Under the pieces are notes generated by a model. That model did no database searches. It worked only from the letters and a program-made list of their open reading frames with translations, and had not been told where the DNA came from. The translations under genes were made by a program, and so were the position numbers. Shown one piece after another: positions 54,050-64,000 of a stretch of 64,000 nt of DNA; the first letter of the stretch is position 1; each line of letters opens with the position of its first letter. The stretch comes from Lineolata rhizophorae (lineage: Eukaryota > Ascomycota > Dothideomycetes > Lineolatales > Lineolataceae), in NCBI GenBank assembly GCA_010093515.1, contig MU001677.1, forward strand, positions 242,894 to 306,893, given 5' to 3'.

Positions 54050-56510
54050 ATGGCCGCCGACACGCTCCACATGCTGCTCGGCCGCAGCATCGGCGATACC
54101 ACGCCGCCGCCGGCGCGCTCCAAGCAGGAGAACAACCCGACGCTGCTATTTACCTGGTGGTGCACCGGCTTCTCGCTCGTCATCATCTTGTTCCGCCTCG
54201 CGGGGCGATGGGTGCGCACCGAGCGCCTGTTCCGCGAGGACAAGGTCATGGCCCTCAGCATCATCCCGCTGCTCGCCCGCATGGGCTTCATCCACGTCGT
54301 CCTCATCTACGGCACCAACAACGTCGACGCCTCGGGTCTCTCCCTGGAGGACATCGAGCACCGCCGACTCGGCTCTCGCCTCGTCCTCGCCGGCCGCATC
54401 TTCTACGCCTTGTTGTGAGTCCAACTCTCCCATTAATTATAGAAACGTCGCCGACGGAGGGCGCTTCACCGGTTGCCTGCATTCCCGTGCTGCGAGCGGG
54501 CGGCAACTGGCGGCCGCTGCCGCTACGCCGTCGCGATAACGCGCGGCGAGGGGAGACTTCCCGCACTCGTATCACACCCTACGTGGTTTGTGCAACCAAC
54601 GCACAGCCTACCCTACCCCGTCATACGTCTTGCTGAAAGCCTCTGGTACTAATTATATATCTTGCAGTATATGGACGGCCAAATTCACCATCTCCGAATT
54701 CCTCAAGCGAATGACGGACCGGTTTTGGAAACGTACCTATGAAATGATCCTCCGCAGCATCAGGGTATTCCTTGGCGTCACTTTCTTCGCCGTGGTGATC
54801 GCGACCCTCGCGGAATGCCAGCCGTTCCCTCACTACTGGCAGGTTGTCCCGGATCCAGGTCCGCAATGCAGGTTAGGCTACGGTCACCTAATGACCATGG
54901 GCGTCTCGGACATGATCACGGACGTAATGCTCATTGCGTTCCCTATCCCCATCATCATAAAATCAGCCATGCCTATGAAGCGAAAGATATCGCTCATCCT
55001 CTTGTTCTCCTTATCTGCCGTGCTCATTGGAATTACGGGCGCTCGAATGGCGAATGTGGTGGAAAGACATGGCTCCCAGCAATATCGCACCGTGTGGGCG
55101 TCGTCGGAAATTCTGGCGGCTGCGGCCGTCTCCAACGCGCTGATCCTGGGCTCTTTCCTCCGTGACAGAGGAGTTAAAAAGGCGAAGTACAAGTTTGGAT
55201 CGACGAGCGACAGCATCGAGCGAGCGTCCTCTCGACGACCAACAGTCACCGCATTGCAGTGGGGAAGCGACGAAGACCTCATCAGAGACACGAACATGGG
55301 ATACCGCCTGGACCCCGAGCTCCACGAGCACCACTCTATACCTCGACCAGCACCGGCCGCTCTGCCGGCGTCGCCGGGGTCGGTCGGCCGCGACAAAAGG
55401 AACCCGTTCGCGGACAAGAACTGGCAATTCCCCGACAGGCAAGGGGTGAGCAGCCGCGACAGCGAGGAGTCGGATCTCAAGGTGCCCGTGCCGGAGCAAC
55501 CGATGCCCTCTCCGCGCGAGATCCACATGTCGTCCAACAACGGCAACGGCGGCCGCCGGAACGTCAACTTCTTCGACGTCGGCGGCCTCCTCGAAGACGG
55601 CGCCACCGCCGCCTCCTCCCCGCACTCATCCCTCGCCCTCTCCTCGCCAGCCTCCACCACCAACACCCACGACTTCGCCGTCGGCACTGCCCACGCCACC
55701 TCGCCCCCGCGCCGCGGCTCCCGCGCCCTCCTGTCCGACATCGGCGGCCTACTCTCCTCGCGCCACCCGAGCGCCGGCGCCGGCGGTCACAGCCACCTGC
55801 ACCACCACCTCGGCCGCCGCTCCTCCCAGATCCCCGTCGCCCCCGCCGCCGGCGCCGGTGAGGCTATCGAGCTCTCGACCCGCCGCCCCTCACGCTCGCC
55901 TCCCGCGGCCGCCGCCGCTGGCTCCGGACCCACCGGAGCCGGCTCTAGTCGCTTGCCCGGGTCGCGCGGGTCGCACGGCCGCACCTCCGGCTCCGAACCC
56001 ACCTCCCCCGGCCCCGTCCTCAACCCCCTCCTCGCCCGCCAGGACACGGAGCAGTCGCTCCAGGACGTCGGCGGCCTACTCGCCGACCGCGAGCGCGCGG
56101 TCGAAGTTGCCCGCCTACAGCAGCAGCAACGGCAGCAACAGCAACAGCAACAACAGCTCCAGCAGCAGCCGGATGGACATGCGGGGGCGCCGCAGCAGCC
56201 TGTGGTGCCGGTTGTCTTGTCGGCGCTGGACGGCAGGCCGCTTTCGTCGGTCGTGCCGTCGGCGCTCGAGAGGCCGAATGGCGGCGCCGGCGCCGGCGCC
56301 GAGGCCCCGGTAGATGAGGGTGGCCTGGCGCCGGTCGTGTCGGCGCCAGCAACGGCGCCGCCTCAGCAGCAGCAGCAGCGGAGGCAGCCGCTGCCGACGC
56401 CGGGGCTGGCGATGCCGATGGATCCGGCGGAGAGGGCGGAGATGAGGAGGGCGGAAACGGATCTGAGTTTGCAGGACGTGGGGGGGTTGTTGGGTGGGAG
56501 GGGAAAGTAA
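54050..56510 (+). CDS. Fungal rhodopsin-type seven-helix membrane protein with DVGGLL motifs
   Basis: Two exons, 54050-54414 and 54668-56510, give 735 residues. Seven hydrophobic segments fill the first half: LLFTWWCTGFSLVIILFRLA, VMALSIIPLLARMGFIHVVL, LVLAGRIFYALLF/IWTAKFTI (split by the intron), SIRVFLGVTFFAVVIATLAE, MGVSDMITDVMLIAFPIPII, ISLILLFSLSAVLIGITGA and ASSEILAAAAVSNALILGSF. KFTISEFLKR, the Cys before helix 5 and FPIPII are typical of the fungal rhodopsin-domain/PTH11-related membrane proteins. The long tail is predicted disordered, with poly-Gln and His tracts and four copies of D(V/I)GGLL at about 425, 479, 588 and 725, the last nearly at the C-terminus. A receptor or scaffold role is inference; no ligand can be named. 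The 253-base intron is long for this locus. Confidence 0.85.
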
Positions 56511-59251
56511 ATTGGAGACTGGGTGGGTGTTGGAGTGAGAGGTTGCTGGGCCTACCCGGTGGTCCTCGCATCTATCTGACTTTTATCGTTGTATCTGCAC
56601 ATCGAGCCTTAATTTTTTTTTTTTGTTTTTTTGCTTTCGAGATATCCTTCCTGCCAGTCCGAACGTCCAGCTTTTTTCTATCGGCTCGGGCTTTTTGTCT
56701 TCTGGCACGGGCACGATTCAAACGATCTTGACGAGTATTTGTACTCTTTCCGCTTTCTTCGCTTTTTGTATAGCGGGATAGAAGGTCGCCTGTAAGGCGT
56801 CTTGCTCTGTGTATTACCTTTTTTTTTTCCCGGCCCTTCGAAGGGTGTGTGTGGCCGTGGTTGCAGCTGTCATTGGCTATGAAGGCTCAAAGGCTGTTTT
56901 GGATCCGTACTTTGGTTTCCCTCTTCCCTTTTTTTAATGTTGGGTTCCGGATCCATGGGTCAGATACCACTCGGCTGTTACAAATATGCTTGCTTGGTTG
57001 CTATTTAATTGCGATCGGGGCCGGGGAGATCCTGTCGGCTTGGGTTGTCTAGCGTTGGGCGGTTGGTGTTTGGTTTTAGGAGCGGGCATCAAATGGAAAT
57101 GTATGGCATAGTTAGATGACGAGTGGACGGCTAACGTGTGTTGTTGGACAGCAATTTTGGTTATATATCTCAGAGCCTACTGGCGTCTGCTCGGGTTGTA
57201 GATTAGATTATTTTGTTCTGGTTTATTCGGGATGACAGGCAGGCATCCCCGTCATATAGCAGGCGCTTGGTCTTTGAAGCTTCTTGTGAGGGGGCCTTTT
57301 AAAGGAATAATGCAAATTTTAATGTTGTGCGAATTTTGCAGTGCCTAAAGACTAGAATCAAGCCACTTATGCACTATTGTTACGTTACCAATTGTCACTA
57401 GGCAGTCCTGGCGTCAACACTGTCAGTTCACATGTAGATAGGTCACTCGTTACGTTCCAAACGAAGCCTAAATGCGGATATCAACAACACAAAATTCGTT
57501 CAGCTTTTCATTTCGCAAATCCTCCAACCATAAATTTGATCTGACGTCTGTTCACTTCAACATATACCTGTGTTAAAGCTTACCAAATGGGGAGCACTCC
57601 AGCGGCTAGCTGGAACAGCTATAACAAACCAGGGCGATGAATTTCTTAGCAAGCTTGCAGGTAGTTTATCGTCACAATGAATGCCTCGAAAGAGAAAGCT
57701 ATGGCTATAGCTGTGGTGCTTTTAAGTACAAGGCAGGAGAGCATAACGTACTGGCTTACCCTTGATCCCGTTGTGCCTCTAGAGTGAAATAGCCTGACTT
57801 CAACGACACATATACTATGATTCTGATTCCGTATACTCGTGCTACTAGAGTACTAGAGACTTGTGATGTCCTTTACTATACCTTGAGGTAGTTGCTTATG
57901 TCCGATTCATTACTTGCTGCCTTCTTTAACTCATTGTATCGCTATTAGAACCGGAACTATTCACCCTCAACTAACCCTAGCACTTCCTTGTGGCTAGCTA
58001 GAACGATATGAGCACTGCTACGGCCTAAGCAACCGAAATATTCGGTATTGTTCATAAAAATAATACGCGGCTAGGAAGGAGGATATTCAAAAAAAGCCTA
58101 AGACAGCCTACTTATTCTGGAAAACCTTACTTTGCGTTACGTTCTAACAAATTTATAGAATTATTCGTGCTGCCTGATTCTCGAGTCTAGGTTCTTTGGG
58201 GGGTAGGGTATACTTGTGCTATACTTCTTCTGATTCGTGCTACAGTTACAGAATAACCAGTAACAGCTAGTACGGACCGTACATGTATCTCGGAAATGAA
58301 TTGTTCTGTTACTTGAAATTGGACACAGAAGGAACAGTTTGCATTTACGCCTCCGAGTCATTTAAGACTTGACTAGACACCTTGCCACTTCATCATGGCT
58401 TCTAAGAGGAATACAGGGCTTATATGGGAATATCCTTAAAGCTAATAGGCATCCAGCAAAGAAATAACGTCATTGTGCCAGCTATTATGTACGCCACGTG
58501 ATCCCATTCGACTCACGCTTTTGGGTACAGATAACGCCTTGTAAGTGCCTTGTCTCTTGTTCATTCAAATGTATCTCCTATACGGAGTAGGCTGCGCCAG
58601 AATCGACCACGAGAGACGAACGCAAGGGCCACTGCAATAGTAAATGCATGAAGCCAGAGGCGCCTCTGAGGCTTAGACCGCGCTCGGATGCGGAGAACAG
58701 TGATGTATCTTTGCCGGAGTGCAAATTGCGCTGCACCCAATGAGTACTAGTCTAGTAATAGCGGACAAGCCACTTTATACCGTTACTTTTTGCTTATCGC
58801 CAGGCAATTCGCAGGCACCATCAAGTTTTCAATAGGTCAAAACAACAGTTCTGACGGAAGCTCTCTTTTGTTGCTTCACGACTATCTATCTGATGCACTT
58901 TAGCACTGTTTCTTGTTTCCGTAGTATAAGTCCGGTAGAGGATATTGCTACCCCTCTCTACTTTTTCCATCGTTGAACTGTCGTTTACTGTCTGCTGGGT
59001 GCGTCGCCTCTAGTAGCTGTCCATTGGTTCTTGGCGTTAGTGAGGCTGAAGAGCTCATGTACACACGTCCATAGCTTGCCTCATATGTACAGCCCTCCTT
59101 AGCTGTTGAGGCTGAGTCTGGGTCGACCTTTGTCCCTACAACAACATCGCATACATCCGTAGCGAACACCACATCTCGCGCCGGGAGAGTGACACCAGAA
59201 GTGTCAGAGCATTAGCGCAGTTTATGTTTCCTCAGTTCAGTAAATGCCGTG
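56511..59251. other. Gene-poor, AT-rich region of 2.7 kb
   Basis: T-rich 3' flank to about 57060, then a stretch of falling GC to about 58950 with many short stops in all frames. The base pattern suggests decayed repeat sequence, but no family can be named and no terminal repeats were found. The last 300 bases are the upstream region of the CFEM-like gene. Confidence 0.45.
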
Positions 59252-59252
59252 A
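59244..59252 (+). promoter_or_regulatory. Two-codon upstream ORF overlapping the CFEM-like start
   Basis: ATG CCG TGA ends on the A of the main ATG (TGATG overlap). Ribosomes that start here would stop exactly at the main start codon, so initiation there needs leaky scanning or back-up reinitiation. Confidence 0.7.
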
Positions 59253-60139
59253 TGCCGTTTCCCTGTTCCCAGCTATTCGTTTGGTCCACCCTCCTTCTTC
59301 TCTTACCCTCTCTCATTCTCGCCGACGACGTCTCAATAGGCGAGGAGTCTTATTTCTCCGTCCAGCGCGACTGCGTCCGCGTCTGTCTCTATAACGACCT
59401 CGACAACGCCCTCGGTTGCCCCTTCTTCAACGACTGCTACTGCCGCGCCATCCTCGCCCCTGCTGCTACCAGCGCACTTGTCTCCTGCGTTACCAGCCGC
59501 TGCACCGACGGCGTTGCCGCTCCCTCCGTAGACATCACTTCTGCTGTCAGTGTGTACGACCGTTATTGTGACAGCGCTGTCAATGGAGCTGATGCGGCGG
59601 TGCCGTCCATTTCGGTTGCGGCCACGGAGACTCAGCAGCTGCCCACGGTGGTGACGGTTGTAACCGTGGTAACGGCAACGACGGCCGGCGCTGGGGCGAC
59701 TGCTGGTGAGTCGCCGCATTTTCTTTTCGCTGCTGGTCTGGGCGCCGTGGCTAGTGTCTGGATATGGCTGTAAAAGGCGAGTTCTCCTTTGCATGGCGAC
59801 GACCACGACCAGTCGGGTTTAGATGAATCAATTTGAAACCTAGGACTAATGAGCTCATAAATCATTGCAGGCATAATCACGAGCACTGGGCTGCAGACCC
59901 TTGTCCCAACCGAAGAGTCGTCGGATGGTCAGAGTACACGTACAGTGCAGACCGTTACAGCAATTCAACCGCCGGAGAGTGGCCCAGGAAGTGACGAAAA
60001 GCCTGAGGAAAGCGGCTTAGCTAGGTCCGATAAGATTGCTTTGGGAGTTGGGATTGGAATTGGACTACCAGCGACCCTCGCAGCGGTTGGTACTTGTATT
60101 TATATGATGTATGGTCCTAGAAGTCGCCAAATAACCTGA
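59252..60139 (+). CDS. CFEM-like secreted/surface protein
   Basis: Two exons, 59252-59705 and 59871-60139, give 240 residues. A signal peptide (LFVWSTLLLLLPSLILA) is followed by eight Cys at about 41, 45, 56, 62, 64, 79, 84 and 106; the spacing C-x3-C-x10-C-x5-C-x-C-x14-C-x4-C-x21-C and the Asp just before Cys62 fit a CFEM domain, a fungal extracellular fold often used at the cell surface and in haem binding. A Thr/Val-rich stalk follows, then after the intron a Gly-rich membrane helix KIALGVGIGIGLPATLAAVG and a short tail, a type I membrane form. If the intron is kept the frame ends at 59773 with SPHFLFAAGLGAVASVWIWL, a GPI-type tail (173 residues). The start is the ATG after the two-codon upstream ORF. 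Confidence 0.8.
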
Positions 60140-60732
60140 CTACTTCGTGTTCTCTTCTCCACTGTGTGGTCTGGTGGTTGGTGTGCTTGGCGAGGATGGC
60201 CAGCATACAGTGAACAAGTTGACCAGCCTAGAGAAGACACACCTTTCGTTATGGGTGATGCCTACAGGAGTTAATCGGCCTGGAGGTTGGGACGGTTACT
60301 GTTAGTCCGCTGTAAATTGAAGCGAACTCTGGAGCGCCCACGCAAGACTATGGACACACCAGGTGCTAACGTTGATAGACGCATATTATTTGCATGCGGA
60401 CATGGGATAACATTCCGGATACTCATGGCTCGCTGCTCTTCCAGAGGGCTCGACCTGTAGTTGGAAGCTTATTGTGGACATCATTTGCACCTTAGATGGG
60501 TATCCTGAATGCTGCAAGTCCCGATCTCTCACTACCCGATGTTGGCTTTCTTATGCCGGGTACTCTTAGATGCCGAAAGAACGTCTAGTAAGTTTCAAAT
60601 AGACCTGTTGAGGAGTGTACTTCGACTTCGAACGCTTTATAGACCAAATGCAATTTAACACTTAGGCCTCTAATCCGGAAGGAAAAAGTTCTATTCCTAT
60701 AAACAGCACCTGGTTTCCACAAAGCCACAGTT
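60140..60732. other. Convergent intergenic region
   Basis: About 590 bases between convergent 3' ends; nothing recognised. Confidence 0.5.
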
Positions 60733-62179
60733 CTATGCTAAGACATCATTCGCCTTGACTTCCTCTTGCTCCTCTTTCTTACGATCTAACACCGATGCCA
60801 CATCCTCTTCTTTGTATATACTATTTAAGACACTTCTAAGCTCACTCAAAAACCTTGTGACCTCGTCCTCTGTCCCCACTGTAATGCGCAAGCAGCCTAG
60901 ACAACCGTGCTCCTTGCCCCTGAACCGAACAACAACTCCCCTGTTCTCCGCGAGTTGCTCGTACACCTTTAGCGCAACGATATTGGACGGCTTTCCACTA
61001 GGTTGGTCCAGCATCTCAACCAACAAAAAGTTAGCGTCGAGCCCACCCCTTAGCGCACCCACACTCGGATGGACTCCTGGTAGTTCGCGGACCATGCGGT
61101 CTCGCTGCTGCAGAATCGCTTCCTGATATCCGGAAGAGACCTTCAGGGCAGCGGGCGTTAAAGCTGCTTTCGCAATGTGAGACGTTGGGCTTGAGATGTT
61201 GTACGGCGCTTTGAGCGAATTGAGCAGGCGAGCAATAGGCTTCGGACAAAAGGCGACACCAAGTCGAATACCGGCGAGGCCAAAGGCTTTGCTCAAAGTC
61301 TGCATGACAACTAGATTAGGGTGTTCGAGGACCCGCTGGGCCAAAGACGAGCCTGGCGGGGAGAAGTCGACATATGCCTCGTCAATGACGACGACGCCAT
61401 TCCAGGTCGGGTGGGACAGGACTTCGTTAATCTCGTCCTTGCTCAAAATAGTGCCGGTCGGGTTGCCAGGGCTGCATAAATAGATGAGTTTAATGGTGGG
61501 GTCGGCCGACAGAGCGGCGTGGATGGCGGGTACGTCGAGACTAAAGTTCTTCTCCCGCAGCGGTACTTTGACAACGGCGACGTCATTCACGGTCGCACTG
61601 ACCGAGTACATGCCGTAGGTTGGCGGGCATGTCAGGAGCTTGTCGTGGCCAGGCATGCAGAAGGCGCGCAGCAGCGCGTCGATAGCCTCATCAGAACCGA
61701 CGCCGACGAAGAGGTTGGCTGGCGCTAGAGCCTGGTCTCTGTGCGTGCCAGTGTTGCGCAGAGCGCAGAGGAGTGATTTGAGTTCCTCCTGGTGCCTGGA
61801 GTGAATGTGTCAATGACGAATTGTCAGTTGGACTCGCCGCAGGGATTCAACTAACGGGTCTGGATAGCGGTTCAATCCCCGAAGATCGAGGTCTAGCAAG
61901 CCGTTGATGCCCTTGTTGGCGTCGACGAGCTTCCCATTGGCGTCAAGGGGCAGACCAGGGCCGTAGGCATTCTCGTTGGCATCTAAGAGTATGTTTGTCC
62001 CGTCGTCCTTGTAGTCACTTGTTACATTAGTCTATGCATGCCTGTTGGATGGCGCAATCACAATGATCCTGACGGTGCTAGCTGGGTAACCCTTACTCTC
62101 GTGCACATCGATATGGCTCTAGGGACAGAATGTTATGCCGTGCACAGGTGTTGATATCAAACGGGTGTTTTCGGGCCAT
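60733..62179 (-). CDS. his5: Histidinol-phosphate aminotransferase
   Basis: Three exons, 62179-62097, 62017-61856 and 61795-60733, give 435 residues. PFDINTCARHNILSLEPYRC, LLDANENAYGPGL, GLNRYPDPHQEELK, FVGVGSDEAIDAL, YLCSPGNPTGT and DEAYVDF lead to TLSKAFGLAGIRLG, whose Lys (about 251) binds pyridoxal phosphate; RGKEHGCLGCLRITVGT closes the active site. It converts imidazole-acetol phosphate and glutamate to histidinol phosphate, step 7 of histidine synthesis. Both introns keep frame (phase 2 each). The start MARKHPFD is the usual one. Two Gcn4/CPC1-like sites lie upstream. Confidence 0.95.
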
Positions 62180-62237
62180 TGCGGTGGGAAGTTGATTGAC
62201 AAGCTGAAAACGTTTTGGACGTTCGGTGTCGCACTTC

Positions 62238-62244
62238 GAGTCAT
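62238..62244. promoter_or_regulatory. CPC1/Gcn4-like site upstream of HIS5
   Basis: GAGTCAT (ATGACTC on the gene strand) gives 7 of 9 consensus positions, about 60 bases before the start. Confidence 0.45.
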
Positions 62245-62323
62245 GCCTGCATTTGTACCTGCCCCGCCGCCCCGCCGTGCTAGGGTTGGCTGCACCATAC
62301 ATACTACGTAGTCTCGTACCAAT

Positions 62324-62347
62324 CACTCAAGCGAGCACTCAAGCGAG
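62324..62347 (+). repeat. 12-bp tandem duplication CACTCAAGCGAG
   Basis: Two exact abutting copies about 150 bases upstream of the HIS5 start. Confidence 0.85.
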
Positions 62348-62517
62348 CAACCTTGGCCCCGGTTGTGACCAACACGGTCGGCCATGGTCCCACCCTGCAA
62401 CAGAATCGTTGATTGTTCGGCATAAAGGCAGCCCGAGTTACATGGTAACAGCGTCTTCCGTTTTGCATATTGGCTGCCTGCGGACGTGTGACATGGACGG
62501 TGGGTTACCGCTCCCTC

Positions 62518-62524
62518 GACTCAT
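62518..62524. promoter_or_regulatory. Second CPC1/Gcn4-like site upstream of HIS5
   Basis: GACTCAT (ATGAGTC on the gene strand), about 340 bases before the start. Histidine genes are classic targets of cross-pathway control. Confidence 0.4.
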
Positions 62525-62952
62525 GGATGACCTCTCGTTCACTGCACTAGTCTCTTTCCAGCACAAATTCATGTCGCATTTTCCCGAAGAAGTGACGCGG
62601 TAGATGATTTCAAACCTAGTCCAACTTCATTGGTCAAGATGCATGTGAAGGTTTCGGGTTCGCATATCTCTGAGCTTCAACTTGACGAGAAAGTGCCCGT
62701 TTCCAGCGTTGATCTCTTCGCTTGAGGTCATCTCACCATGCATGTGGGCATTAAAAATGCCTCTAAAAGCGCCAATGCAATGCCATGATCCCGTGCTAGC
62801 CCTCGAAAAAAAAGCTTCGTGTCCGTCCTTGGTATCATTGGAATCCAAACATTAGACTCCCATTCCTCACCAGTTGCTCAAGAGTTCTCGAGACACCCCC
62901 GCAAGCGAGACACATCCAACCCCAACCGCGCAACCAAAAGGAGTGAAATTCA

Positions 62953-63811
62953 CTACTCTTCCATTTCCAAGCTGTCTCGCACGCACTTGCGGACCTTCTT
63001 CTTAAACTCCTTTTCGTTATCCCGCCACATGCTAGCGGCCTCTACGTTGGCCGGAGACTCGAAGTTTGGATCGGAAAGCATGCTAATGACACTGAGAAGG
63101 ATCGTCTCGGGAGTCTGCACAGGCGACCAACGCTCGGCGGCCGTCTCGTAGCCGTACTTGTCGTCCTCGGGAGGGTGGAGTATGCTGATGCATACTTCAC
63201 CGTTCGAGTAGACTATGGGGAAGGTCCTAGTTAGACTTAAGATACGCTTATAGTGGGTCCTGCAGGCACGGCCGAAAGCGGGAACATTAGGCGAATTTCT
63301 CACGTACTGTTCGGGTGATAAATCGGAGTGATGAATCGCATCTTCGGAGGCATAAGAGGGTAATCCTGCGGAAATGACAGGCGTGCGCGGAAGAAACCAC
63401 CTGTGAAAAGCAAACCGTCAGCACCAATGCAGTTCACGGTCGAGCGCAGAGCAAGCGAGCCACGCTGCAGTCAGCCTGTCTTTCCCCATCACGTCCAGAG
63501 CCACGTGCGATTTGTGCGACAGCAATGCTCGCGATAGAGAGCATAGGCCCCGTGACCGGCGAACAAGAAAGGCAGCGTGGCGCGCGCTGCCGCAGTACGA
63601 GGTCGGTTCGAGATAGGCCTGGGCAAGTGGAGGCAATATGGGAGAACGTACCTCCGTAGTACTTGCAGTCGTCGTTGATCATGAGCATCACGTCCCACTC
63701 GAATACATTTGAGTCGACGAGGCCGCAACTGATACCCGGAATGTCCTTATCCGTCTGCATCTGCTTGAGCTGGCGGGCTAGCATGGCCGCCGCGCCAGAT
63801 GACCCAGCCAT
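62953..63811 (-). CDS. Ubiquitin-conjugating enzyme E2, UBE2G1/Ubc15 type
   Basis: Three exons, 63811-63652, 63400-63308 and 63212-62953, give 170 residues. The fold reads from [20 protein letters not shown] through [38 protein letters not shown] and IYHPN to [20 protein letters not shown]; the catalytic Cys is about residue 92 and is followed by the roughly 13-residue acidic-loop insertion that marks UBE2G/Ubc7/Ubc15 enzymes. The rest, [20 protein letters not shown] and [12 protein letters not shown], fits UBE2G1. Introns split GGG and the residue after HPN, both phase 1. The frame is open 17 codons upstream of the chosen ATG. Confidence 0.93.
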
Positions 63812-64000
63812 TCTTCTCCGAGGCAGGGGCGTAGCCAAGGGCGTGCTGTTAGCGTAGCGCAAATTGCACTGCTGAGAGGCCAGCGGGAAGCAACTGGCGC
63901 GGAGCGATTGACGGCGTCGCTGGACTCGAGGAGGCGAGGTCGGAGAACCTGCGCGGTGGCGGTCGAAGATAGCGTGGCGGAGGCCTCGGACCGCTAGAGG
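63812..64000. other. Right edge, promoter of the E2 gene
   Basis: The remaining 189 bases are GC-rich upstream sequence; any further gene lies outside the window. Confidence 0.4.

Larger units (their letters stand above)
62180..62952. other. HIS5 promoter and E2 3' flank
   Basis: Between the HIS5 start and the stop of the next minus-strand gene. It holds two Gcn4-like sites (62238-62244, 62518-62524) and an exact 12-bp tandem duplication of CACTCAAGCGAG at 62324-62347. No other gene recognised. Confidence 0.55.

Overview
The window reads as nuclear DNA of a filamentous ascomycete (Pezizomycotina, probably Sordariomycetes). The genes are dense and GC-rich, and carry short GT-AG introns of about 60-250 bases with CTAAC/CTGAC-type branch sites. 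Several products belong to fungal families (Som1, fungal MED1, a fungal rhodopsin-type seven-helix protein, a CFEM-like protein). AT- and TpA-rich islands between genes look like repeats decayed by RIP. No biosynthetic cluster, CRISPR array, tRNA or rRNA gene was seen.

Layout. 0-12 kb: a 2.6-kb gene-free leader, a 1416-residue protein whose N-terminus resembles H2B and H2A folds in series, a PLD-like protein, and a divergent amidohydrolase. 12-24.6 kb: an AT-rich island, a tryptophanyl-tRNA synthetase with a frameshift in its signature motif, then a compact housekeeping block: XRCC2-like recombinase, SOM1, TAF8, COX9, AP-3 mu and a DMAC1/Dmo2-like mitochondrial protein. 25-36 kb: a HAPSTR1-like protein, a CH-domain/calponin-repeat protein, a CorA-like membrane protein and MED1. 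36.3-37.1 kb: an AT-rich island with a solo LTR between inverted repeats. 37.6-50.2 kb: a Cys/His-rich orphan, U1-C, an RBR ubiquitin ligase, RRP4, BIR1 and TAM41. 50.2-54 kb is a long upstream region for a seven-helix membrane protein. A gene-poor AT-rich stretch follows, then a CFEM-like surface protein, HIS5 and a UBE2G1-type E2 at the right edge.

Most genes are unrelated housekeeping functions: transcription (TAF8, MED1), RNA processing (U1-C, RRP4), mitochondria (SOM1, COX9, Dmo2-like, TAM41), chromosome biology (XRCC2-like, BIR1), ubiquitin (RBR, E2) and amino-acid supply (TrpRS, HIS5). Many pairs are divergent and share short promoters.

The observations most worth following are: intron 1 of the U1-C gene, which is in frame only with AT-AC ends; the H2B/H2A-like doublet protein with four DFIR-GPP motifs; the four DVGGLL motifs in the tail of the seven-helix protein; an intron whose retention would swap a transmembrane anchor for a GPI-type tail in the CFEM-like protein; and the frameshift exactly in the HIGH motif of the TrpRS. 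All exon boundaries and family calls were made by reading the sequence; no search or transcript data were available.
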